A DNA stretch of 64,000 bases. Source: Butyrivibrio sp. LB2008 (GTDB lineage: Bacteria; Bacillota; Clostridia; Lachnospirales; Lachnospiraceae). Positions 6,892-15,772 of this stretch are shown piece by piece. Each line of letters begins with the position of its first letter. Position 1 is the first letter of the stretch. The position numbers and the translations under genes were made by a program. Below the pieces are notes generated by a model. That model had not been told where the DNA came from. It did not search any database and saw nothing but the letters and a program-made list of their open reading frames with translations. The stretch is from contig NZ_KK211305.1 of assembly GCF_000621565.1 (NCBI RefSeq), forward strand, positions 342,258 to 406,257, given 5' to 3'.

Positions 6892-9729
6892 TCAGTCATC
6901 ATGATTGTCATTATTATCATCATTGTTATCCTGATGATCGTCCTGCTGTTGATCCCCTTGATTGTTTTGCCAATCATTTTGATGGTCGTCTTGATTTTGC
7001 CAATCATTTTGATGATCGTCCTGGTTCCAATCATCTGAATGGTCATCTTGATTATAGAAACCTTGCGGTTGTCCATTATTATTAAACCAATTTTGTAATA
7101 ATCCGTCAAAGAGATTTGGATCTTGCCCTTCTTGATTTGCATTTCCGCTTTGTTCCCATTCCTGTCTGAGTATATCATGAATACCGGGTTGGAACATAAA
7201 TTCCAGAGTGTGATGGCATTGTTCTTGATTATTAGGATCGCCACCTCCGAAATTCAGAGGATCTTTAAAGCCTGACTGGATCTTTTCAAGTCTTCTGGGA
7301 TCTCTGAGACCCGGTTGCTTAAATGGACACAGAGCAGTAGCGGGCTTATGGTCGATAAGGCACATTGCTCCTACGTCTCCGCCATGTACATCACATACCT
7401 CACTTTCGCCGGGAAGATTATCTGATGCGAAGATCTCTGTTACCGGATTACAACCGTCTATCGGTCTAAGTCCCGAATCGGCGCAAACACTCATTTTTAC
7501 AATTCCATCCGGAGCTTCGAAATGCGCTTCGGGAAGATCTTCGTGAATCTTTTCCATTGTTTTTCGCCACATGGTCTGCGCAAGGTCATGTTCAGGTCCT
7601 TTAGAGGCAAGGTAGACATTGTTGTCAAATCCTGCCCATGCGGTAGCTGTATAGTAATTTGTAAAGCCTGCGAACCACACATCAACGTTTTTGGAAGTTG
7701 TTCCGGTTTTTCCGGCGATATCAGTTTTACCAAAGTTTAACTTTGTACCCGTACCTTTTGTTACAACGTCTTTCATTGCACTTGTAAGGAGATAAGCAGA
7801 GGTTTCTTTGAGAATCTGCTCTCCTTTTGGTGCGGTATTGTCAAGGAGTGTATTTCCGTCGTGGTCAACAACTTTTTGATAGAAATGTGGCTTATTATAT
7901 ACGCCACCATTTGCTATTGCAGCATATGCCGCGTTGAGCTCGTAGTTATATACACCTTTTTGAATACCTCCGAGACAGGTAGCCTGATTTTGGCCATCGG
8001 TTTCGGTAAGTGTTGTAAGATGAAACTTATTGGTAAGATAATCAAATCCAAGCTGTGGTGTTATGTATGTATAAGCTTCAACTGTAAGAACATTTGCGGA
8101 TTTAATTATCGCGTATCTTACAGATTGAAGACCTCTGTACTGAGATCCCCAGTGGTTTTTGACAGGGCTTCCGTCAGCATAATGGAACTCGGCGTCCTTG
8201 AAAGTTGTTGCAAGAGTAAGGTCGCCGTGGTCGATTCCGGGTGCAAAAGTTGAAAGAACCTTAAATGTAGAACCGGGCTGTCTTTTAGCCTGAGTGGCTC
8301 TGTTAAGTGTTCTATTACCTGTTTTTTCTCCGCGGCCTCCGATTATGGCAACAATCTGTCCGGTTTTTTGATCGGCAACAGTAAGTGAAACTTGAGGCTG
8401 AGGACTGTAGGTATATTTAATGTCATTTTCGCCCACTTCATCGCCGGCATCTTCATCTACCACAGAGGCTTTGAATTTCTCAATAGCTTCATCCAAGGCT
8501 TCCTGGGATTTAAAGATCATTTTATCCCTGCCGCCCATGAATTTATCAAGGTCGTTAGTGCCATAGTTATTTACGGTGCCGTCTTTGTGACGAACGGTGA
8601 GAGCGAAATCCTCGGGATATAACTTTGTTCCTTCGGGATAATTCTCAGGGTTTGCGAATATCTCGTCACAGATTCCCTGTATATGCTCGTCAAGTGATGA
8701 GTAGATCTTAAGACCGCCTGAATATACTTCGGTCTCAGCATCCTGCTTGGTCTTGCAGACACCTTCTTCTACAAGAGAATTGATAACATCATCGATAAGA
8801 GCATCAACAAAGTAGCTGTTGATCTTTTTTTCACCTGTTTCTTCGTTTACTGTCTTGATGCGATCGTATACATTATCTGCTTTGGCTTCGTCATAAGCTT
8901 CCTGATCTATATATTTTTGCGCGAGCATTTTATCGAGAACGATATCTCTTTTCTCTTTATTGAACTCGGGATGCCTTCTTGGATCGTATCTGCTGGGGTT
9001 CTGCGTGATTCCTGCAATTACGGCACATTCCGAGAGATTGAGATCTTTTACTTCTTTACCAAAATATGTTTTGGAAGCAGCCTGAACGCCATAGATACTG
9101 GGCCCCAGTGCGATTGTGTTCATATAGTTTACGAGAATGGTTTCTTTGTCCTGCTCCTTTTCAAGCTGGACAGCAAGAAACTGTTCCTGAATCTTACGCT
9201 TGATCTTCTCGAGCTTGGTCTCGTTTGTCCAGGTCTCCTTAAATACAGTATTTTTAATGAGCTGCTGTGTAATTGTACTTGCACCCTGAGACATGTCACC
9301 GGATGAAAGCATCTTATAACCTGCACGAATAATACCGTGCATATCTACGCCGTTGTGCTTATAGAATCTTTCATCCTCTACGGCAACAAAGGCATTTCCC
9401 AAATCTTCGGGAATTTTATCTTTGGACACAGCTATTCTGTTTGAATCTGCAGCATCAAGTTTTTGGATTTCATTTTGGTCTGTATCATATACAAATGTAG
9501 AAAAACCCTTTGGCATTGCAAGAGTCTGTAACTGATCTTTGTATTGATAGGCCTCTTTTTTAATTCCATTATATGCACCCAACACGCCGCAGCCCCCAAT
9601 TATTGCGACAGTTGACAGTACAAAAATGAGAGAATAGAGTATCCATCTGCCTAGATTTTTCCCCCATCCATACTTAATGAAGCCACGTGGCCTGTAGCGC
9701 CGCTCGTCGCTCCTTCTCTGATATTTCAT
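6892..9729 (-). CDS. Class A penicillin-binding protein (PBP1A family), copy 2
   Basis: A 945-residue paralogue of the following gene and first in the operon. It has a basic N-terminus (RRSDERRYRPRG), one membrane segment near residues 30-52, GT51 motifs (EDERFYKHNGVD, GASTITQQLIKN) and transpeptidase motifs PGSTFK, SAN and KTGTT. The conserved Cys/His region after the transpeptidase (CADSGLRP, CDVHGGDVG, CPFKQPGL, CHHTLEF) matches copy 1. The tail differs: it is rich in D, N, Q, W and H with short tandem units of the DDHQNDWQN type. Both catalytic sites look intact. It adds glycan strands and cross-links peptides at the cell surface. It is transcribed divergently from the YigZ gene. Confidence 0.95.
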   Translation of the reverse strand: MKYQRRSDERRYRPRGFIKYGWGKNLGRWILYSLIFVLSTVAIIGGCGVLGAYNGIKKEAYQYKDQLQTLAMPKGFSTFVYDTDQNEIQKLDAADSNRIAVSKDKIPEDLGNAFVAVEDERFYKHNGVDMHGIIRAGYKMLSSGDMSQGASTITQQLIKNTVFKETWTNETKLEKIKRKIQEQFLAVQLEKEQDKETILVNYMNTIALGPSIYGVQAASKTYFGKEVKDLNLSECAVIAGITQNPSRYDPRRHPEFNKEKRDIVLDKMLAQKYIDQEAYDEAKADNVYDRIKTVNEETGEKKINSYFVDALIDDVINSLVEEGVCKTKQDAETEVYSGGLKIYSSLDEHIQGICDEIFANPENYPEGTKLYPEDFALTVRHKDGTVNNYGTNDLDKFMGGRDKMIFKSQEALDEAIEKFKASVVDEDAGDEVGENDIKYTYSPQPQVSLTVADQKTGQIVAIIGGRGEKTGNRTLNRATQAKRQPGSTFKVLSTFAPGIDHGDLTLATTFKDAEFHYADGSPVKNHWGSQYRGLQSVRYAIIKSANVLTVEAYTYITPQLGFDYLTNKFHLTTLTETDGQNQATCLGGIQKGVYNYELNAAYAAIANGGVYNKPHFYQKVVDHDGNTLLDNTAPKGEQILKETSAYLLTSAMKDVVTKGTGTKLNFGKTDIAGKTGTTSKNVDVWFAGFTNYYTATAWAGFDNNVYLASKGPEHDLAQTMWRKTMEKIHEDLPEAHFEAPDGIVKMSVCADSGLRPIDGCNPVTEIFASDNLPGESEVCDVHGGDVGAMCLIDHKPATALCPFKQPGLRDPRRLEKIQSGFKDPLNFGGGDPNNQEQCHHTLEFMFQPGIHDILRQEWEQSGNANQEGQDPNLFDGLLQNWFNNNGQPQGFYNQDDHSDDWNQDDHQNDWQNQDDHQNDWQNNQGDQQQDDHQDNNDDNNDNHDD

Positions 9730-9819
9730 ATATATTTCCTCTCTTTTGTTCCTTTTATAATGTAAGTTAGTATACCACTAATTGAAGATATTATAAAGAA
9801 AGTGTGTTATCATGGCTTT

Positions 9820-10452
9820 ATGAGTGAAATTAGAACATTTAAGGTAGTAACTAAAGAGGGAACAGGCGAGATTGTCGAGAAAAAGTCCAGATTTATCGGT
9901 AGTACTTTTGCTGTTGAATCTGTGGAAGAAGCAGAGAAGAGGATAGCGGAGGTTTCCAAGAAGTACTGGGATGCGCGGCACAACTGCTACGCCTACGTGA
10001 TAGGCAAGAATAGCGAGAATACCAGATGCAGTGATAACGGGGAACCGTCAGGAACCGCTGGAAAGCCTATACTTGAGGTGATAACGGGAGCAGGACTGAC
10101 CAACACACTTGTGATAGTAACAAGGTATTTCGGAGGAGTTCTCCTTGGTACGGGAGGCCTTGTAAGAGCGTACACACAGGCTGCTCAGGCCGCTATTGCA
10201 GCGTCTGAAAACGGCGAGATGGTATATGCGAGACAGCTCACATTAGAAGTCGCATATAATATGATAAATAACGTAAAATATTTTCTTGAACAAAATAATA
10301 TTTCTATAAGCGATCCAAGGTATACAGAAAATGTTCAATATGACATCTGTGTAAGAGAAGGAGACAAGGATCGAATTACAGAAGGACTTATCCAAAAGTG
10401 CGAAGGAAAAATCACCATCACCGAAGGCGACGCCGGATATTACCTCATGTAA
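9820..10452 (+). CDS. yigZ: YigZ / IMPACT-family protein
   Basis: A 210-residue protein of the UPF0029/IMPACT family. The N-terminal domain has the family signature KKSRFIGS and, further on, RHNCYAYVIG, SDNGEPSGTAGKPIL and RYFGGVLLGTGGLVRAY. A smaller C-terminal DUF1949-like domain follows. The family is related to translation regulators in eukaryotes; the bacterial function is unsettled. I prefer ATG 9820 (MSEIRTF) over the GTG 18 bases upstream because it matches the usual family N-terminus, although no strong ribosome-binding site is seen. It is divergent from the PBP operon and convergent with typA. Confidence 0.9.
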   Translation: MSEIRTFKVVTKEGTGEIVEKKSRFIGSTFAVESVEEAEKRIAEVSKKYWDARHNCYAYVIGKNSENTRCSDNGEPSGTAGKPILEVITGAGLTNTLVIVTRYFGGVLLGTGGLVRAYTQAAQAAIAASENGEMVYARQLTLEVAYNMINNVKYFLEQNNISISDPRYTENVQYDICVREGDKDRITEGLIQKCEGKITITEGDAGYYLM

Positions 10453-10541
10453 TGTAAATTAAGAAATTTCAGAGAAATTTAGAGAAATCTAGGGGAATTC
10501 CGGAAAACTCAAGAAAAAATCAGGAAAAAAGAAACTTGCAA

Positions 10542-10700
10542 TACAAAAAAACAAGACATATATAATGGATTGCGATTTTGTGCCACGGAAATGAGACCAA
10601 GTAATCGTGAATGCCATTGCATTCATGATTACTGCCCTGGTCTCATTGAAGTGTTTGGCACAATCAGAGCAATACAGTATATATGTCTTGTTTTTTTGTA
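10542..10700. repeat. Long hairpin element, family H1 copy A
   Basis: An imperfect inverted repeat with arms of about 75-80 bases. The outer arms, beginning TACAAAAAAACAAGACATAT, are identical on opposite strands over about 20 bp. Inner paired parts include GTGCCA/TGGCAC, ATGAGACCA/TGGTCTCAT and GTAATC/GATTAC. It fills the gap between convergent yigZ and typA, and the T run at 10690-10697 (plus) and A run at 10544-10550 (minus T run) would allow termination on both strands. A related element with the same internal motif lies at 54977-55113, also between convergent genes. Confidence 0.85.
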
Positions 10701-10712
10701 ACGTAACCTTCC

Positions 10713-12542
10713 TTATTTCTTGAAGTTTGCTCTCTTGCGGAGTGTAGGATCGAGAATTCTCTTGCGGACACGAAGGCTTGTAGGTGTAACCTCGAGGAGT
10801 TCATCGTTGTCGATGAATTCGATAGCCTGCTCAAGAGACATGATTCTCGGAGGAACAAGTCTTAATGCTTCGTCTGAAGATGAAGTTCTTGTATTTGTAA
10901 GATGCTTTGTCTTACATACATTAACTTCAACATCTTCGCTCTTTCCGCTGGTTCCGATTACCATTCCTGAGTAAACTTTGTCACCTGTCTTGATAAAGAG
11001 CTGACCTCTGTCCTGAGCATTGAAGAGACCGTAAGCTGTAGCTTCACCTGTCTCGAATGCGATTACGGAGCCGGTCTTTCTATAGTTCATATCTCCCTTA
11101 TAAGGAGCATATCCGTCAAAGATAGTATTGATGATTCCGTTACCCTTTGTATCAGTCATGAACTCACCTCTGTAACCGATAAGTCCACGTGAAGGGATAT
11201 TGAATTCAATACGTGTATATCCGCCGTTTCCGGCACCCATGTTTACAAGCTCACCTTTTCTTTCGCCGAGCTTCTGGATAACGCTTCCTGAGAACTCGTC
11301 GGGAACGTCGATGTAGCATTTTTCCATAGGCTCAAGTTTCTGGCCGTTTTCATCTGTATGATAGATAACCTCAGCCTTACTTACAGCAAACTCGAATCCT
11401 TCACGGCGCATTGTCTCGATAAGAACTGAGAGGTGAAGCTCGCCTCGGCCTGAAACCTTGAATGTCTCTGTTGTATCTGTATCTTCTACACGAAGAGAAA
11501 CGTCTGTGTTGAGCTCTTTGTAAAGTCTGTCTCTGAGGTGACGTGAAGTAACATACTTACCTTCCTGACCTGCGAGAGGAGAGTCGTTTACAATGAAGTT
11601 CATTGAGATAGTAGGCTCTGAGATCTTCTGGAAAGGAATTGCAACCTGCTCGTCAACTGAACAGATTGTATCACCGATCTTGAGGTCTTCAATACCGGAG
11701 ATGGCAACGATAGAACCGATCTTTGCCTCCTGAACTTCAACTCTTCCAAGACCGTCGTACTCATAGAGCTTGCTGATCTTGGTCTTAACGCGTCTTTCAG
11801 GCTCGTGGTGGTTTACTACGATAACTTCCTGGTTTACTTTAACAACACCGTTATCAACCTTACCTACACCGATACGTCCTACATACTCGTTGTAGTCAAT
11901 AGTGCTGATAAGGACCTGTGTGCTCGAATCGGGATCGCCGACGGGAGCGGGTATATAATTAATGATCGTATCAAGAAGAGGCTTCATATCTTTGCCTGCT
12001 TCATCAAGTGAAAGAGATGATGTTCCTGCTTTTGCGGAAGCGAATACGAATGGACAGTCAAGCTGGTTGTCATCTGCGCCGAGGTCGATGAGAAGCTCAA
12101 GAACTTCATCGATAACTTCGTTAGGTCTTGCTTCCGGTCTGTCAATCTTGTTGACACATACGATAACGGGAAGACCGAGAGACATAGCCTTTCCAAGAAC
12201 GAACTTGGTCTGGGGCATGGGGCCTTCGAAAGCGTCAACAACAAGGATAACGCCGTTAACCATCTTAAGAACACGCTCAACCTCACCGCCGAAATCAGCG
12301 TGACCGGGAGTGTCGATGATATTGATCTTGATATCTTTATAAGTAATAGCTGTATTCTTAGACATGATTGTGATTCCACGCTCTTTTTCAATGTCGCCGG
12401 AATCCATTACGCGCTCTACAACTTCCTGACCTTCACGGAAAACACCGCTCTGTCTCAAAAGTCCGTCAACCAGAGTTGTCTTACCGTGGTCAACGTGTGC
12501 AATTATCGCAACGTTTCTAACATCATTTCTTGTCTGCTTCAT
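10713..12542 (-). CDS. typA: TypA/BipA ribosome-associated GTPase
   Basis: A 609-residue translational GTPase. G-domain motifs are clear: AHVDHGKTTL (G1, about residues 15-24), DTPGHADFGGE (G3) and NKIDRPEA (G4). EF-G-like domains III and V and the BipA-specific C-terminal region (RDRGQLFIKTGDKVY, KTKHLTNTR) follow. BipA binds the 70S ribosome and assists late assembly of the large subunit, especially in cold or stress. Length is normal for the family. It is monocistronic and divergent from the tldD pair. Confidence 0.97.
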   Translation of the reverse strand: MKQTRNDVRNVAIIAHVDHGKTTLVDGLLRQSGVFREGQEVVERVMDSGDIEKERGITIMSKNTAITYKDIKINIIDTPGHADFGGEVERVLKMVNGVILVVDAFEGPMPQTKFVLGKAMSLGLPVIVCVNKIDRPEARPNEVIDEVLELLIDLGADDNQLDCPFVFASAKAGTSSLSLDEAGKDMKPLLDTIINYIPAPVGDPDSSTQVLISTIDYNEYVGRIGVGKVDNGVVKVNQEVIVVNHHEPERRVKTKISKLYEYDGLGRVEVQEAKIGSIVAISGIEDLKIGDTICSVDEQVAIPFQKISEPTISMNFIVNDSPLAGQEGKYVTSRHLRDRLYKELNTDVSLRVEDTDTTETFKVSGRGELHLSVLIETMRREGFEFAVSKAEVIYHTDENGQKLEPMEKCYIDVPDEFSGSVIQKLGERKGELVNMGAGNGGYTRIEFNIPSRGLIGYRGEFMTDTKGNGIINTIFDGYAPYKGDMNYRKTGSVIAFETGEATAYGLFNAQDRGQLFIKTGDKVYSGMVIGTSGKSEDVEVNVCKTKHLTNTRTSSSDEALRLVPPRIMSLEQAIEFIDNDELLEVTPTSLRVRKRILDPTLRKRANFKK

Positions 12543-12708
12543 AAATCTTTTGTCTCCTTAAAAAACACATCCATTTCAAACTAAGGCATTATAGCACGCG
12601 CATTTTTATTGTTCAACCATAAAATTTCACAGAAGAATCATCCTTTTGTGTTAAAATAGAGCGTGCTTGCACAGATATGACCAAAATAAACTTATGAAAG
12701 AGGGAAAA

Positions 12709-14139
12709 ATGAAAGCTAAATTTTCGATATATTTAAGTGATATAGCGTCGAGGCTGAAAGAGATGATAGCAGAGCTTGCAAAAAGTTATGACTATGTCAG
12801 CGTTCTTTCAACAGACTCTGTAGGTTTCAATGTCAGAGTATCTCAGCGCGTTAAGACTATTGACGGATCAACCCTTACAACAGAGAGAGGAAACGTTATA
12901 AGGGTTTACAAAGACGGCCTGTACAGCGAGTACTCTTTTAACAGATTTGAGGGCGATGCTGTAGCTATGGCAGCCAAGGCTAAGGGAGTTCTTGATCGTC
13001 AGCTTGTGGTGTTAAAAGAGACAAATTCGGAAATCTACAACACTCCAAAGCTTGAGGATGAGAAGCAGGAGCTCTTTGTGGAGATGGAGACAGGCTTACT
13101 TCCCGAGGAAACAGATCTTTCAGCTATTGTTGACAAGCTTCAGAAATTCAGCGACGAGGGTGTGGAGCTTTCTGATGAGGTAATTGACTGTATTTGTGCC
13201 GGTCAGTCAACCCATGTCTGCAAGATGTTCCTTACGCCAAATAAGGACCTTCGTCAGAGCTATGTTTATTCAGAAGGTTTCGTATACATGGTCGGTTCCC
13301 GTGATGGTAGGAGCAACCAGGCATTGAACGGACTTTCTGACAGAGAGGGGCCGGAGATCTTTGACGGACTTGGGAACATGATAAAGAAGACTTTTGAGGA
13401 TCTTCAGGACAGCCTTGGTTCCGAGCACGTTATCCCCGGAGAATATGAAATCATCACAACTCCCGAGGTTTCGGGACTTATCGCTCATGAGGCATTCGGT
13501 CACGGCGTTGAGATGGATATGTTCGTTAAGAAAAGAGCTCTCGGAGCAGATTACATTGACAAGAGAGTTGGATCCGATCTTGTTACCATGCATGAAGGTG
13601 CAACTTGTGTAAGAGATGTATCCAGTTTTGCATTTGATGATGAAGGAATTTTGGCCGGAGATGTTATAGAAATCGACAAGGGTATTCTTAAGACCGGAAT
13701 ATGCGATGCTCTGGCAGCTCTGAGGCTTGGAATAAAGCCAACAGGTAACGGCAAGAGAGAGAATTTCGAGCACAAGGCTTATACAAGAATGACAAATACA
13801 ATGTTTGATAAAGGAACATCCACCAAAGAAGAGATGATCGCTTCAGTTAAGAAGGGATATCTTTTGTCCGGAATTGATTCCGGTATGGAGGATCCAAAGC
13901 ACTGGGGAATTCAGTGCATCATAGCAAGGGGATACGAGATCATCGACGGAAAGCTCACCGGAAAGGTAGTCTCACCTGTGGTTCTCACCGGCTATGTGCC
14001 CGATCTTCTTGGCTCCATTTCCATGGCCAGCAACGATTACATGTCCTTTGGAAACGGAGCATGCGGAAAAGGTCACAAGGAATGGGTTGTTGTCTCGGAC
14101 GGTGGCCCATATCTGAAGGCAGTGGCAAGACTTGGATAA
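12709..14139 (+). CDS. tldD: TldD-family metalloprotease subunit
   Basis: A 476-residue TldD/PmbA-family protein. The zinc site is visible as IAHEAFGHGVEMD (HExxxH), which in this family marks the catalytic TldD-type subunit, and the C-terminal CGKGHKE segment is also family-typical. ATG 12709 is preceded by AGAGGG at a good distance; upstream in-frame TTG and ATG codons lack one. TldD pairs with PmbA (TldE) to form a heterodimeric protease that degrades unfolded short peptides and matures some peptide natural products. The partner gene follows 13 bp downstream. Confidence 0.92.
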   Translation: MKAKFSIYLSDIASRLKEMIAELAKSYDYVSVLSTDSVGFNVRVSQRVKTIDGSTLTTERGNVIRVYKDGLYSEYSFNRFEGDAVAMAAKAKGVLDRQLVVLKETNSEIYNTPKLEDEKQELFVEMETGLLPEETDLSAIVDKLQKFSDEGVELSDEVIDCICAGQSTHVCKMFLTPNKDLRQSYVYSEGFVYMVGSRDGRSNQALNGLSDREGPEIFDGLGNMIKKTFEDLQDSLGSEHVIPGEYEIITTPEVSGLIAHEAFGHGVEMDMFVKKRALGADYIDKRVGSDLVTMHEGATCVRDVSSFAFDDEGILAGDVIEIDKGILKTGICDALAALRLGIKPTGNGKRENFEHKAYTRMTNTMFDKGTSTKEEMIASVKKGYLLSGIDSGMEDPKHWGIQCIIARGYEIIDGKLTGKVVSPVVLTGYVPDLLGSISMASNDYMSFGNGACGKGHKEWVVVSDGGPYLKAVARLG

Positions 14140-14152
14140 AGGGGATGAGAAG

Positions 14153-15424
14153 ATGACAGATAAGATAATTGAACTTTTGAAAAGCTCGGGCGCAGATGCC
14201 TGGGAAGTTACAGATACATGTACAGAGGGCTGGGAGTTTTATTTCATTAAACACAGGCTTGATCAGAACAGAGTCCGCGACGTTGAGCACATACAGGTAA
14301 TTGTTCACAGAAAGCTGGATGACGGCAAGTTTCTTGGAAGCGCATCGCAGGAGATCGCACCGACAGCAACAGAAGCCGAGGCAAAAAAGATTATCGACGA
14401 TCTTTATCAAAGAGCTTCCTATGTTAAGAACCCATACTACGAGCTCAACAAGAAGCCTGTTGAGGGTGTAAATGAGAACTTTGATCCGCAGCAGATGGCA
14501 AGGGATTTCATCGAAGTTATGCAGCAGATTCCCGAGACTTCATGCGAGGACATCAACTCATATGAGATTTTTGCTGAGAACTGCAAGAGAAGATACGTTA
14601 ATTCCGAGGGCATCGATGTCACGGTTTCTTATCCAAGTTCAACCATAGAAGTTGTAGTCAACGCAAGAAACGATGAACATGAGATCGAGCTTTACCGCAT
14701 GTACACCGCAGGAACTTGCGACAGAGAGAATCTGGTAAAAGAGATCTCAGATACTCTTAAGTATGGCAGGGACAGACTTGTTGCAAAACCGACACCTTCT
14801 GCCTACAAGGCGGCAGTTCTTTTTTCTACACAGGACAGCGTCCAGATTTACCGATGGATCACTGACAAGATGATGGCATCCATAAAGTACCGCGGAATGT
14901 CTGACTGGGAAATCGGCAAGGCAATCTGCAACGATGTTAAGGGCGATACCTTTACGATAAGTGCGGTAAAAGAGCTTAACAATTCCTCCAAGAACTTCCC
15001 TGTTGATGCCGAAGGTGCAGAGGTCAGGGATATGGATATCATTAAGGACAATGTTCCCGTAAGCTATTGGGGCGGCGTTCAGTTTCGTCATTATCTCGGA
15101 GTTGAGGATTCCTTCATTGCAACAAACTTTAAGGCTGAGGGCGGCAGGCTTTCAGAGAGCGAGATCAGGACAGGTACATATCTTGAGCCTGTTGAGCTTT
15201 CAGACTTTAGTGTAGATATCATCACCGGAGAAATTGCCGGAGAGATCAGACTTGCATACTGGCATGAGGGAGATAAGGTTACACCTGTGTGCGGAGGATC
15301 CGTGACGGGAACTCTTACCGAGCTCATCAGCGATGTTAAGCTTTCAAAGGAACTGCGCCAGTATGACACATGTCTTGTACCAAGCGTCATAAAGATTGAG
15401 AACGTCACAATAACAGGGGCGTAA
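14153..15424 (+). CDS. PmbA/TldE-family partner of TldD
   Basis: A 423-residue protein of the TldD/PmbA superfamily without an HExxxH motif, as expected of the non-catalytic TldE/PmbA subunit. The start ATG 14153 follows AAAGGGGATGAGAAG, which spans the tldD stop codon, so the two genes are translationally coupled. Its placement directly after tldD argues for a heterodimer. No obvious peptide-precursor gene lies next to the pair. The subfamily (PmbA versus a second TldD-like group) is assigned from context and the lack of the metal motif. Confidence 0.88.
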   Translation: MTDKIIELLKSSGADAWEVTDTCTEGWEFYFIKHRLDQNRVRDVEHIQVIVHRKLDDGKFLGSASQEIAPTATEAEAKKIIDDLYQRASYVKNPYYELNKKPVEGVNENFDPQQMARDFIEVMQQIPETSCEDINSYEIFAENCKRRYVNSEGIDVTVSYPSSTIEVVVNARNDEHEIELYRMYTAGTCDRENLVKEISDTLKYGRDRLVAKPTPSAYKAAVLFSTQDSVQIYRWITDKMMASIKYRGMSDWEIGKAICNDVKGDTFTISAVKELNNSSKNFPVDAEGAEVRDMDIIKDNVPVSYWGGVQFRHYLGVEDSFIATNFKAEGGRLSESEIRTGTYLEPVELSDFSVDIITGEIAGEIRLAYWHEGDKVTPVCGGSVTGTLTELISDVKLSKELRQYDTCLVPSVIKIENVTITGA

Positions 15425-15470
15425 AGCATTTTTAGATAATGCTTAGTTTATGGTAAAAAATGCTTGTGTG

Positions 15471-15499
15471 TTGACAGTCCATTGACGCTGGTGTAGTAT
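15471..15499 (+). promoter_or_regulatory. Sigma-A promoter for the lysine-riboswitch transcript
   Basis: A consensus -35 box TTGACA (15471-15476), a 17-bp spacer and a -10 box TAGTAT (15494-15499). Transcription would start near 15506, just ahead of the L-box aptamer. Confidence 0.7.
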
Positions 15500-15513
15500 C
15501 TGTATAAGAAACA

Positions 15514-15681
15514 GTTGGATAGAGGTTGCGTATTTAATAAGTAACGCCGCTGATGTGACAGGCACAGATGAAGCGGCATGAAAGGGAAATACGCCGAAAG
15601 GGTTGACTCCCTGAAGGTCAATTGCTTGGGCATACGGTTAAGAACCGTATGACTGTCATCTAAGGATGGGGCGCTATCAAC
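15514..15681 (+). ncRNA. Lysine riboswitch (L-box)
   Basis: The leader contains the conserved L-box blocks in order: GGATAGAGGTTGCG, AGTAACGCCGC, GAAAGGGAAATACGCCGAAAG, GGTC...GCTTGGGCATACGG and GACTGTCATCT, closed by a P1 helix between TTGGATAG (15515-15522) and CTATCAAC (15674-15681). Lysine binding stabilises P1 and favours the downstream terminator, switching off dapA. This is one of the clearest regulatory elements in the window. Confidence 0.95.
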
Positions 15682-15712
15682 ATTATTCTTTTTATAGTGA
15701 AAAGATTATGTT

Positions 15713-15748
15713 ACCGGCTCCCAGTATGATTACGGAGCCGGTTTTTTT
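15713..15748 (+). terminator. Expression-platform terminator of the lysine riboswitch
   Basis: ACCGGCTCC (15713-15721) pairs with GGAGCCGGT (15734-15742), followed by seven T. It lies between the aptamer and the dapA ribosome-binding site, so it is the lysine-dependent attenuator. Confidence 0.9.
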
Positions 15749-15772
15749 GCGCTATTTATTAAGGAGGAAGAA

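Noticed and set aside
4030..9326. Many plus-strand ORFs opposite the PBP genes
   Set aside because: All are antisense shadows of two long, motif-complete genes.
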